A DNA stretch of 64,000 nucleotides, from positions 62,001 to 126,000 of the forward strand of contig NZ_JAHTKI010000002.1 of NCBI RefSeq assembly GCF_019145475.1, read 5' to 3'. The translations under genes and the position numbers were made by a program. The notes beneath the pieces are model-generated. The model saw nothing but the letters and a program-made list of their open reading frames with translations, had not been told where the DNA came from and searched no databases. The stretch comes from Pseudomonas botevensis (GTDB lineage: Bacteria; Pseudomonadota; Gammaproteobacteria; Pseudomonadales; Pseudomonadaceae). Of this stretch, positions 34,785 to 42,549 are shown in pieces. How positions within the stretch are numbered: the first letter of the stretch is position 1; each line of letters opens with the position of its first letter.

Positions 34785-36272
34785 CTAGAGAAGTGGATCG
34801 ATGGCACTCAATGGCGCTTCGGCGCTGTAGTCGTCGGCGAACGGGATGGCCGGCTGGAACAGGGTTTTCCAGTCCGGTCGGCCATGGGCGCGGTCGCTGT
34901 GGCTGCGCAGCAGTTTTTCGTATTGGCGTTGTGCCTGGCGTTGCAGGGTGGGGTAGTCGACGCCGCTGACCTGACCGTCGTGCATCACGCAGCGACCGTC
35001 GATGTAACTGGCGATGCAATCGTCGCCGCGCCCGGCCAGCAGCAGGTTTTTCAATGGATCGAACAGCGGCCCCAGGTGCAGGCCGCGCAGGCTGAACACG
35101 GTGATATCGGCTTTGGCCCCTGGCGCCAGCCGTCCGAGGTCATCGCGGCCCAGTGCCTTGGCACCGCCAAGGGTGGCGGCGTTGTACAGGTCGAGGCTAC
35201 CGGTCAGCGAGTTACCGCCCTCCATCAGCCGCGCGACGTTCAACCCATGACGCATGTTTTCCAGCAGATCCGCCGGCCAGGTATCGGTGCCGAGGGCGAA
35301 GTTGATGCCTTTGGCCCGGTAGCGGCCGAACGAGTTGAGCGCTTCACCGTCGCGGGCGAACACCAGCGGGCAATGCACCAGACTGGCACCGCCATCCACC
35401 AGCCGTTGCAGGTCGTCATCGCCGCTGGTGTAGATGCCGTGGGGCAGCAGGCTGTGCGGATTGAGCAGTTGCAGTTGTTGCAGCCAGTGCAGGGGCGACA
35501 CGCCGTGCAGACGTTCCACCATGGCGTATTCGCCGGGGGACTGGCAGCAGTGCAAACGCAGCGGTGCCTGCAGTTCTCGATTGAGCGCAGCGGTCTGCCG
35601 CAACAGGGCCGGGGTGCAGGTCTGGATGCGATCCGGCAGCAATGCGCCGCGAATCAGATCACCGTGGCTGCCGTTGAATTCATGGAAAAACCGCTGCGCC
35701 GCTTGCAGTCCCGCCAGGCCTCGGGCCTCGTCCCAGTGGTGGCCGAGGCTGCCGTCGGTGCGCCAGTAAGCCATGCCGCTCATGTAGCAAGGGCCGAGAT
35801 AAGTGCGCAGCCCGAGTTCGGCGGCGACCCCGGCGACGGCGGCAAACTCGTCATAGGTTTCCGCCCACTCGCGGTAGTACATCGAGGTGATCGGCATCGC
35901 TGTGGTGATGCCGTTGCGGATCAACTGGGTGAAGGCGTAGCGATACTTGAAGACTTCCTCGTCCGGGCTGTAGCTCTCACGGGGGCCGGCGCTCAGGTAA
36001 TCCTCCGACCACATGCGGCCCATGAAACGCTCGTCGCCGTTGTCCAGGGTGAGGACGGTGGAGTCGAGGTCGCCGAGGGCGTCGAGGTCAATGAAACCGG
36101 GGCCGATCAGCGCGTTGCCGTAGTCGATCCACTGATCCACCGGCCCCGGATAACCGCGTCCGACGAACTCGATGCGCGAGCCGTTGAACACCACTTCGCC
36201 GTCGCGCCACAGCACGTGCCGGGCACCGTCGAAGCCGACCACGCAACTGGCCTTCAGGCCGATGCGTTTCAC
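34785..36272 (-). CDS. amidohydrolase-family protein lacking the usual first metal motif
   Basis: A 495-residue protein of the TrzN/AtzA/8-oxoguanine-deaminase-like superfamily. Recognisable motifs are LRLHCCQSPGEYAMVERLH, NPHSLLPHGIYT, SLVHCPLVFARDG and FALGTDTWPADLLENM, with the C-terminal beta-sandwich phrase LGRLAPGAKADITVFSL. The HxH normally following the N-terminal strand is replaced: the sequence is GPGFIDLDALGDLDSTVL. It therefore lacks two of the usual metal ligands. It overlaps the next gene upstream by 4 bp. Its reaction is unknown. Confidence 0.8.
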   Translation of the reverse strand: MKRIGLKASCVVGFDGARHVLWRDGEVVFNGSRIEFVGRGYPGPVDQWIDYGNALIGPGFIDLDALGDLDSTVLTLDNGDERFMGRMWSEDYLSAGPRESYSPDEEVFKYRYAFTQLIRNGITTAMPITSMYYREWAETYDEFAAVAGVAAELGLRTYLGPCYMSGMAYWRTDGSLGHHWDEARGLAGLQAAQRFFHEFNGSHGDLIRGALLPDRIQTCTPALLRQTAALNRELQAPLRLHCCQSPGEYAMVERLHGVSPLHWLQQLQLLNPHSLLPHGIYTSGDDDLQRLVDGGASLVHCPLVFARDGEALNSFGRYRAKGINFALGTDTWPADLLENMRHGLNVARLMEGGNSLTGSLDLYNAATLGGAKALGRDDLGRLAPGAKADITVFSLRGLHLGPLFDPLKNLLLAGRGDDCIASYIDGRCVMHDGQVSGVDYPTLQRQAQRQYEKLLRSHSDRAHGRPDWKTLFQPAIPFADDYSAEAPLSAIDPLL

Positions 36273-37462
36273 AGCCGGCTACCCAGCAGACGCCCACCGC
36301 TGGCGATCAGTTCACCGCCGCGATAGACCTCGCGCAGGGGCCGCGCGACCACGGCCTCGCCAAGGGTTTCGACCGGCATCAGGAGAAAGTCCGCCGGCCG
36401 GCCGATGTCGAAACCATGCTCGACCCCCAATGCCCGAGCGCCATTCAAACTGGCTGCGTCGAACGCCGCCGCCAGTTCTTCGTCCTTGGCCAGATCGAAA
36501 CGGAACGCCAGCAGCATCGCCCGCTCCAGCATGTCACCGTTGCCCATCGGCGACCACGCATCGCGGATGCCGTCGGAGCCCAGGCAGACATTGACGCCAG
36601 CCTCGCGCAGGGCCAGGAACGGCGGCACCGCGCAATCGGCCGGCGCCGAACTCATCAGGGAAATCCCCAGCGCCGCCAGACGTTCGGCAACCGGTCTGAC
36701 CTGGCTCCACGGCAACATGCCGAGGCAATAGGCGTGGCTGATCATCACCCGGTTGTGCAGGCCGAAACGCTCGGTGTAATCGACGATCCGCGCGATCTGC
36801 CACAGGCCCAGTTCGCCTTTGTCATGCAGGTGGATGTCGACGCCACGCTGGAATTCGCTGGCCAGTTTGAACACGAAGTCCAGTTGCGCGATCGGGTCAT
36901 TGTCGATGCCGCAAGGGTCGAGGCCGCCGACGTTCTCCACGCCCAGGGCCATGGCTTCGCGCATCAGTCCGGCGGTGCCGGGGCGGCTGATCAGGCCGGT
37001 TTGCGGGAAGACCACCAGTTGCAGGTCGATCAGGTCGCGGTAGCGCTCACGCAGTTGTTGCATGGCTTCGACGTGGCGCAGGCCGAACTCCGGGTCGATG
37101 TCGACGTGACAGCGCAGGGTCAGCGAGCCACGGGCGATGCAGTTTTCCAGCAGCGCACCGGCGCGTTCGGCGATCGGCGCCTGCACTTCGCGCAGCACCC
37201 GGCGCTCGTTGCTGATGTAGTCCTTGAGCGTCGGGCCGGCGCTGTTCGGGCGCCAGGGCTGGCCGTAGAGGGTCTTGTCGAGGTGGACATGGCTTTCCAC
37301 CAGGGGGGCGGTGAGCAACTGGTTCTGGCCGTCGATGTCGGTGGCGGCGAGCGGGGCGCTGGAGGCCGGACGGCGTTGGGTGAACCGGCCGTTTTCGATC
37401 AGCAGGTCTTCGGCGGGGGCACCGTAGGGGCGAATGTTTCTGAGCCAGCGGGGGTGGGACAT
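36269..37462 (-). CDS. amidohydrolase, cytosine-deaminase-like
   Basis: A 397-residue metal-dependent deaminase. The HxH motif is intact (VESHVHLDKTLYGQP), followed by LRCHVDIDPEFGLRHV, the third ligand in GVDIHLHDKGELGLW, ISHAYCLGMLPW, and the Asp in VNVCLGSDGIRDAW. These match the cytosine deaminase/creatininase-like subgroup. The ATG at 37462 has GAGG upstream; a longer frame continues without such support. It overlaps the noncanonical amidohydrolase downstream, so the two may be subunits or sequential enzymes in breakdown of an N-heterocyclic or cyclic amide compound. Confidence 0.87.
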   Translation of the reverse strand: MSHPRWLRNIRPYGAPAEDLLIENGRFTQRRPASSAPLAATDIDGQNQLLTAPLVESHVHLDKTLYGQPWRPNSAGPTLKDYISNERRVLREVQAPIAERAGALLENCIARGSLTLRCHVDIDPEFGLRHVEAMQQLRERYRDLIDLQLVVFPQTGLISRPGTAGLMREAMALGVENVGGLDPCGIDNDPIAQLDFVFKLASEFQRGVDIHLHDKGELGLWQIARIVDYTERFGLHNRVMISHAYCLGMLPWSQVRPVAERLAALGISLMSSAPADCAVPPFLALREAGVNVCLGSDGIRDAWSPMGNGDMLERAMLLAFRFDLAKDEELAAAFDAASLNGARALGVEHGFDIGRPADFLLMPVETLGEAVVARPLREVYRGGELIASGGRLLGSRL

Positions 37463-37491
37463 GGGAACCTCGGTGTTCTTTGAAATTTTTT

Positions 37492-37667
37492 CCCTCACCC
37501 TGGCCCTCTCCCGGAGGGAGAGGGGACCGAATGGGGGATATTGAAGAGCTACGCCGACCTGAATGTTTTCCCCTGAATCCATAATCGACCAGGTCTTTCA
37601 GGTCGGCGGATAGCGCAAGACAACTCGGTCAGTCCCCTCTCCCTCCGGGAGAGGGTTAGGGTGAGGG
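37492..37667. mobile_element. 176-bp palindromic MITE-like element
   Basis: The ends are 34-bp inverted repeats matching at 32 positions: CCCTCACCCTGGCCCTCTCC... at 37492-37525 and the complement at 37634-37667. Inside is a second, perfect 12-bp inverted repeat (CGCCGACCTGAA 37552-37563, TTCAGGTCGGCG 37597-37608). The element carries no gene. A degraded relative lies at 19506-19723 and a fragment at about 52030-52065. It separates the deaminase genes from the downstream binding-protein gene. Confidence 0.7.
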
Positions 37668-37723
37668 GGCTCTTCGAGGTCAGTCTGCAAAGTCGGCGTT
37701 TCACTAAAACCAGCGATCCACGA

Positions 37724-38776
37724 TCAGCCCTTGAGCTTCGACCAGATGCGGTCCTGCAGCTCCCGCGCCTTGTTGCTGCATTCCTTTTCCGGGCGCAGGC
37801 GCGAGGCGTATGCCTCGGGCATGTTGATGGCGTCCATGACTTTCCATTTCGGATCGAGCAACCCATCGCTCTGGATGCCGTTGGCATAGGCAATGGCGTT
37901 GGACACCGCTGCCGCGTTTTCCGGTTTCATCATCCAGTCGATGAAGACCTTCGCGTTATCCGGATGCGGCGCGCTTTTCGGCACGGCGAAGTTGTCCTGG
38001 AACATCGCCACGCCCTCACGGGGATACACGTACTTGATGGTGTTCTTCTGCAATGTTGCGCGGGCGGTGGAACCGTTCCAGTTCTGCATCATGATCACCT
38101 CGCCCGAAGCCATGCGGTCGACGGTGTTGTCCGAGCTGTACATCTTCAAAAACGGCTTCTGCTTTTGCAGCAGCTCAAGGATGCGCTTGGCTTCCTGCGG
38201 GTTTTCCGTGCATTCGTCGACGTTCAGATAATGGCTGGCGGCGTTGATCACGCTGCTGGAGGTGTCGAGGGCAGCGAGCTGGCCTTGCAGTTCCTTGCGC
38301 GGCTCGAAGAACTCTTTCCACGAATCGTCCAGCTTGCCGCCGGGCACCCGCGCGCTGTCATAGGAAAAACCGGTGGTGCCCCACAGATACGGCGCGGAAA
38401 ACTTGCGTCCCGGATCGAAGGCCGGATCACGGAACGGCCCTTTGACGTACTGGAAATTGCTCAGGGTCGGCGTGTCGATTTCCAGCAGCAGGTCCTGCTT
38501 GATCAGGGTCTGCATGATCGATTGCGACGGCACGATCACGTCATACGCCGCGCCGCCGGCCTGCAATTTGGCGAGCAGGGTTTCGTTGCTGTCGTAGCCG
38601 TCCATGGTGACCTTGATCCCGGTCTCCTTTTCGAACTTGGCCAGCAGATCCACCGGGTAGTAATCGGTCCAGTTGTAGAAAAACAGCTCCTTGGGCTCGG
38701 CGGCGTGGGCGCTGAACGCGGTGAAACAACTCAGGGCCAGACCGGAAATTGCCAGACGCATGCTTTTGACTTTCAT
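37724..38776 (-). CDS. polyamine-type ABC transporter substrate-binding protein (PotF/PotD-like)
   Basis: A 350-residue periplasmic protein with signal peptide SGLALSCFTAFSAHAA. Family motifs are LFFYNWTDYYPVDLLAKFEK, AAYDVIVPSQSIMQTLI and SAPYLWGTTGFSYDS. These fit the spermidine/putrescine type I binding-protein family, but relatives bind other organic cations. It starts 19 bp before the end of the permease gene upstream. The real substrate may be the precursor of the neighbouring deaminases. Confidence 0.88.
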   Translation of the reverse strand: MKVKSMRLAISGLALSCFTAFSAHAAEPKELFFYNWTDYYPVDLLAKFEKETGIKVTMDGYDSNETLLAKLQAGGAAYDVIVPSQSIMQTLIKQDLLLEIDTPTLSNFQYVKGPFRDPAFDPGRKFSAPYLWGTTGFSYDSARVPGGKLDDSWKEFFEPRKELQGQLAALDTSSSVINAASHYLNVDECTENPQEAKRILELLQKQKPFLKMYSSDNTVDRMASGEVIMMQNWNGSTARATLQKNTIKYVYPREGVAMFQDNFAVPKSAPHPDNAKVFIDWMMKPENAAAVSNAIAYANGIQSDGLLDPKWKVMDAINMPEAYASRLRPEKECSNKARELQDRIWSKLKG

Positions 38777-38794
38777 GAACGGAGCGCTCCAGGT

Positions 38795-39583
38795 TTATTG
38801 TTGTTTGCCGCGTTGGCCCAGCCAGAAGGCCAGCACCACAAGGACGATGGAAATCACCAGCATCAGGGTCGATATCGCGTTGATTTCCGGGGTCACGCCG
38901 GCCTTGATCGCCGAGAAGATGTACACCGGCAACGTGGTCGAGCCGGGGCCGGCGACGAAGAAGGTCATGATGAAATCGTCGAGGCTGACCACGAACGCCA
39001 GCACCGCCCCGGACAGCACAGCTGGCCACAACAGCGGCAAGGTCACCCGGCGGAATACCTGCCACGGGTTGGCGTACAGATCGTTGGCGGCTTCCAGCAG
39101 GCTTTTGTCCAGATCATTGAGCCGTGCGCGGATCGGCAGGTAGGCGAACGGAATGCAGAAGCCGATATGGGCGACGATCACCGTCATCAGGCCGAGCTTG
39201 ATCCCCAGCGCCATGAACAGCAGCAGTGTCGCCACGGCGGTGACGATCTCCGGCAGGATCAGCGGCAGGTTGATCCCGCCCTCGACCATTTTCTGTCCGT
39301 AGAACGGCCGGTACGTCGCCAGTGCCGCCAGCAGCGCAATCGCCGTGGCGCAGACGGTGGCGATGGTCGCGACGATGATCGAGTTCAGTGCGGCGGTCTG
39401 GATCGACGGATTGGCCAGGATGCGGCCGTACCAGGCGAACGAGAATTCGGTCCACACCGTCGCCGAGCGGTTGGCGTTGAAGCTGTAGACGATCAACACC
39501 AGGATCGGTAGGTACAGGTAGGCGAGGATCAGCAGGCTGACCTCCCGGGTCGCGGGGAGTTTTTTCAGGTGCAGAGAAATCAT
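38795..39583 (-). CDS. ABC transporter permease (PotI/PotC-like)
   Basis: A 262-residue inner-membrane protein with about six helices. The EAA loop reads EAANDLYANPWQVFRRVTLP, near residue 150, and the later segment VVSLDDFIMTFFVAGPGSTT is typical of PotC-like permeases. Its start overlaps the stop of the second permease gene by 4 bp. It forms the membrane pore with the PotH-like partner. Confidence 0.92.
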   Translation of the reverse strand: MISLHLKKLPATREVSLLILAYLYLPILVLIVYSFNANRSATVWTEFSFAWYGRILANPSIQTAALNSIIVATIATVCATAIALLAALATYRPFYGQKMVEGGINLPLILPEIVTAVATLLLFMALGIKLGLMTVIVAHIGFCIPFAYLPIRARLNDLDKSLLEAANDLYANPWQVFRRVTLPLLWPAVLSGAVLAFVVSLDDFIMTFFVAGPGSTTLPVYIFSAIKAGVTPEINAISTLMLVISIVLVVLAFWLGQRGKQQ

Positions 39584-40497
39584 GCTTTGGCTCCCCGGTT
39601 CAGGGTTTTCGCCGCGCTGCGGCTGTAGAGGGCGTAGAGCACCAGTGACAACAGCAGAATCCCCAGCAGCAGGAACGACAGCGAACTGCCCAGCGGCCAG
39701 TTGCGCGCGGTGCCGAACTGCTGCTGGATCAGGTTGCCGATCATCAGGGTCTTGCCGCCGCCGAGAATCGCCGGGGTGATGAAGGCGCCGAGGCTCGGCA
39801 CGAACACCAGCAGGGCGCCGGCAATCACCCCCGGCATCGACAGTGGCAGGATGATCCGCCGCAACGCGTGCCAGCGATTGGCGCCGAGGTCGTAGGCGGC
39901 TTCCACCAGGCGCCAGTCGAGTTTTTCCAGGGTCGAGTAGATCGGCAGGATCATGAACGGTAGAAAGCTGTAGACCAGGCCGATGCTGACCGCGAAATCG
40001 TTGTAGAGCAGGGTGATGCCGCCGGCACTTGGGAACAGCGCGTTGAGGGTCTGGGCGACCCAGCCCTGTTCACGCAGGATGATCAGCCAGGCGTAGTTGC
40101 GGATCAGCAGGTTGGTCCAGAACGGGATGGTGATCAGCAACACCATCAGATTGCGTCGGCGCGGGGTCAGGCTCGACATCCACAATGCCACCGGAAAGCC
40201 GAACAGGAAGCACAGCACCGTGGTGCCGCCCGCCTGAAGCACTGAACGCAACAACGCCTGGGCGTAGACCCAGTTCAGTTCCAGTTCGCCGTCGAAACCT
40301 TCCTGGAAAAACAGCTGCACATAACTTTCCAATTGCCATTGCGCCTGCCAGTCGACGCCGCCATAGGTGTTGCGCGGGAGCAGGCTGATGTAGCCCATGA
40401 TCCCCAACGGAATGGCGATCAGGGCGAGCAGGGTCAAGACCACCGGGCTGAGCAACAGCGCGCGGTTGAGGGACGGGGACGTGCTGCTGACGCTCAT
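39580..40497 (-). CDS. ABC transporter permease (PotH/PotB-like)
   Basis: A 305-residue inner-membrane protein. The EAA loop is EAAYDLGANRWHALRRIILP, and FVPSLGAFITPAILGGGKTL follows, typical of PotB-like permeases. An N-terminal signal-anchor helix is present. It lies 1 bp from the stop of the ATPase gene. Together with PotI- and PotA-like proteins it makes a polyamine-type importer. Confidence 0.92.
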   Translation of the reverse strand: MSVSSTSPSLNRALLLSPVVLTLLALIAIPLGIMGYISLLPRNTYGGVDWQAQWQLESYVQLFFQEGFDGELELNWVYAQALLRSVLQAGGTTVLCFLFGFPVALWMSSLTPRRRNLMVLLITIPFWTNLLIRNYAWLIILREQGWVAQTLNALFPSAGGITLLYNDFAVSIGLVYSFLPFMILPIYSTLEKLDWRLVEAAYDLGANRWHALRRIILPLSMPGVIAGALLVFVPSLGAFITPAILGGGKTLMIGNLIQQQFGTARNWPLGSSLSFLLLGILLLSLVLYALYSRSAAKTLNRGAKA

Positions 40498-40498
40498 C

Positions 40499-41584
40499 TC
40501 AGGCCTCCATCAACAGGCAGGCTTGCGGCGGCAGATGCACGGCCACGCGCTCGCCGACCGCGCGGCCACGGTTCAGGCCTTCGTTGTTCTCGCGCAGCAT
40601 GACTTTGATGTCGTTGTTCAGGCGGCACTGGTAGAGCGTCGCGGTGCCGACATACAGAACCGCTTCGATCACCCCGCGCAGGTGATGGGGCTGGCTCGAC
40701 TCGACCAGTTGCGAACGCTCGGGACGAAACGCCAGTTGCACGCTGCTGCCATTGACGCCCTGGGGCAGGCAGGGGATTTCCACCGGCATGCCGTTGGGCA
40801 CAAAGATGTTTTCGTTGTGCTGGCCGCGCTTGAGCTGGCCGGGGAGGAAATTGATGTCGCCGATGAACTGCGCGACGAAGCGGTGTTGCGGGCGTTCATA
40901 AATGTCGGTAGCGGTGCCGATTTGCAGGATCTTGCCGGCAGACATCACCGCGATCCGGTCGGACAGGGTCAGGGCTTCCTCCTGATCGTGGGTGACGAAG
41001 ATGAAGGTGATCCCGGCTTCCTGCTGCACGCGCTTGAGTTCGACCTGCATTTCCTTGCGCAGCTTCAGGTCCAGCGCCGACAGCGGCTCGTCGAGCAGCA
41101 GCACTTTCGGTTTCGGCGCCAAGGCCCGGGCCAGGGCCACGCGTTGCTGCTGACCGCCGGACAACTCCGCCGGTTTGCGCCCGGCCAGATGCTCCATCTG
41201 CACCAGCGCCAGCATTTCGTCGACCCGCGCCGGAATCTGCTTGCGATCAAGACCCTGCATCTCGAGGCCGAAGGCGATATTCTGCGCGACACTCATGTGC
41301 GGAAACAGCGCGTAGCTCTGGAACACCGTGTTGACCCGACGCTTGAACGGCGGCAGGTGATTGACCGTTTCGCCGGCCAGACGGATTTCCCCGTCGCTGA
41401 CGTGTTCGAAACCGGCGATGGTGCGCAGCAGGGTGGTCTTGCCGCAGCCGGACGGGCCGAGGAGGGTAAAGAACTCGTTGTCGGCGATGTTCACCGAGAC
41501 GTTGTCTAGGGCGGGGGCCAGGCCCGGATCGTCGGAATAGCGCTTGGAAACGTTGCGCACTTCAATTGCTATTGGTTGACCCAT
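40499..41584 (-). CDS. ABC transporter ATP-binding protein (PotA/PotG-like)
   Basis: A 361-residue ATPase. Walker A is LGPSGCGKTTLLR, the Q-loop is VNTVFQSYALFPHMSVAQN, the signature is ELSGGQQQRVALARAL, and Walker B is KVLLLDEPLSALDLKLR, followed by IFVTHDQEEALTL. A C-terminal TOBE domain spans about 275-355. It is the first gene of the importer and is divergent from a GntR regulator 142 bp away. Confidence 0.93.
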   Translation of the reverse strand: MGQPIAIEVRNVSKRYSDDPGLAPALDNVSVNIADNEFFTLLGPSGCGKTTLLRTIAGFEHVSDGEIRLAGETVNHLPPFKRRVNTVFQSYALFPHMSVAQNIAFGLEMQGLDRKQIPARVDEMLALVQMEHLAGRKPAELSGGQQQRVALARALAPKPKVLLLDEPLSALDLKLRKEMQVELKRVQQEAGITFIFVTHDQEEALTLSDRIAVMSAGKILQIGTATDIYERPQHRFVAQFIGDINFLPGQLKRGQHNENIFVPNGMPVEIPCLPQGVNGSSVQLAFRPERSQLVESSQPHHLRGVIEAVLYVGTATLYQCRLNNDIKVMLRENNEGLNRGRAVGERVAVHLPPQACLLMEA

Positions 41585-41604
41585 AATGGTGCAATCCTCT
41601 AATT

Positions 41605-41616
41605 ATTGTATGCAAT
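41605..41616. promoter_or_regulatory. candidate FCD-GntR operator upstream of the importer
   Basis: ATTGTATGCAAT is nearly symmetric and matches the TTGTATACAA type of site bound by several FadR/FCD GntR proteins. A further half-site ATGCAATT lies at 41623-41630. It sits 21 bp upstream of the ATPase start, in the divergent region. Binding is inferred. Confidence 0.5.
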
Positions 41617-41725
41617 ATCTGAATGCAATTTAGAAATACCCGGATTAATCTGCCGGTGCAACTCCCTTTTTCCGTGGCAGTGCATTCGCCAGGGGATGGT
41701 TGCCCGGTGCTGAAGGAGTGTTCGA

Positions 41726-42415
41726 ATGACCGAAAAGAAAACCGAAACCACGGTCGACCGCGTCTACCAAGGGGTTTACGAGGCGATCAGCAAGCGTTCG
41801 CTGCGCCCCGGCATGAAGCTGGGCGAAGCGTCGCTGGCGGAGCTGTTCAATGTCAGCCGCACGTCGGTTCGTGCCGCGCTCAAGCAATTGGAGGCCGACG
41901 GGCTGGTGACCACCGAGCCCAATAAGGGTGCGTCGGTGTCCCTGCCCAGCGATGAAGAGATCCGTTCGCTGTTCGAAACCCGGCGTCTGATCGAGATCGG
42001 CATCGTCACCGAGCTGTGCCGACGCAAGGACACGGCGGCAATGCGCGACCTGCGCGATCATCTGTTGTTGGAAGATGAGGCCCACGAGGCCGGTGATCAC
42101 GAGCGGCTGATCCATCTGCTCGGCGAGTTCCACATCAAACTGGCCCGCAGCCTGAACAACCCGGTGCTGCTCGACTGGTTCCAGAAACTGATCTCCCGCG
42201 CCTCGCTGTATGCCGCCGCACTGGACGATGACAGCCACCAGGCCTGCCGCGACGACGAGCATCTGCGGCTGATCGAGTACATCGAGGCCGGCAACCAGAA
42301 CGCCGCGATCGAACTGACCTGCATGCACCTGGACGGCATTCAGAAGGCGATTCTCGACGTCGCCGCAAAAATGAAGACGGGCTACCATCCGCTCAAACAC
42401 TTGATCGAAGTCTGA
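41726..42415 (+). CDS. GntR-family regulator with FCD domain
   Basis: A 229-residue regulator. The N-terminal winged HTH spans about 10-75 (LGEASLAELFNVSRTSVRAA, then LVTTEPNKGASV). The all-helical FCD effector domain spans about 85-220, with metal ligands such as HLLLEDEAHEAGDHERLIHL and LGEFHIKLARS. FCD regulators usually repress transporter and catabolic genes for organic acids or amines. It is divergent from the polyamine-type importer, its likely target. The start has GGAG upstream. Confidence 0.9.
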   Translation: MTEKKTETTVDRVYQGVYEAISKRSLRPGMKLGEASLAELFNVSRTSVRAALKQLEADGLVTTEPNKGASVSLPSDEEIRSLFETRRLIEIGIVTELCRRKDTAAMRDLRDHLLLEDEAHEAGDHERLIHLLGEFHIKLARSLNNPVLLDWFQKLISRASLYAAALDDDSHQACRDDEHLRLIEYIEAGNQNAAIELTCMHLDGIQKAILDVAAKMKTGYHPLKHLIEV

Positions 42416-42549
42416 GTTCCGGGCGAAGGTGCAATCGGCTATACCTCTAATGAAACCATTTGCCGTTGGCGAAGCTCGAAACAGACGGGCGTGGCGTCAG
42501 GGGCGTTGCGAATCAGTCGGTCGAAAATCACGGGACATTGAGCCAGTCG

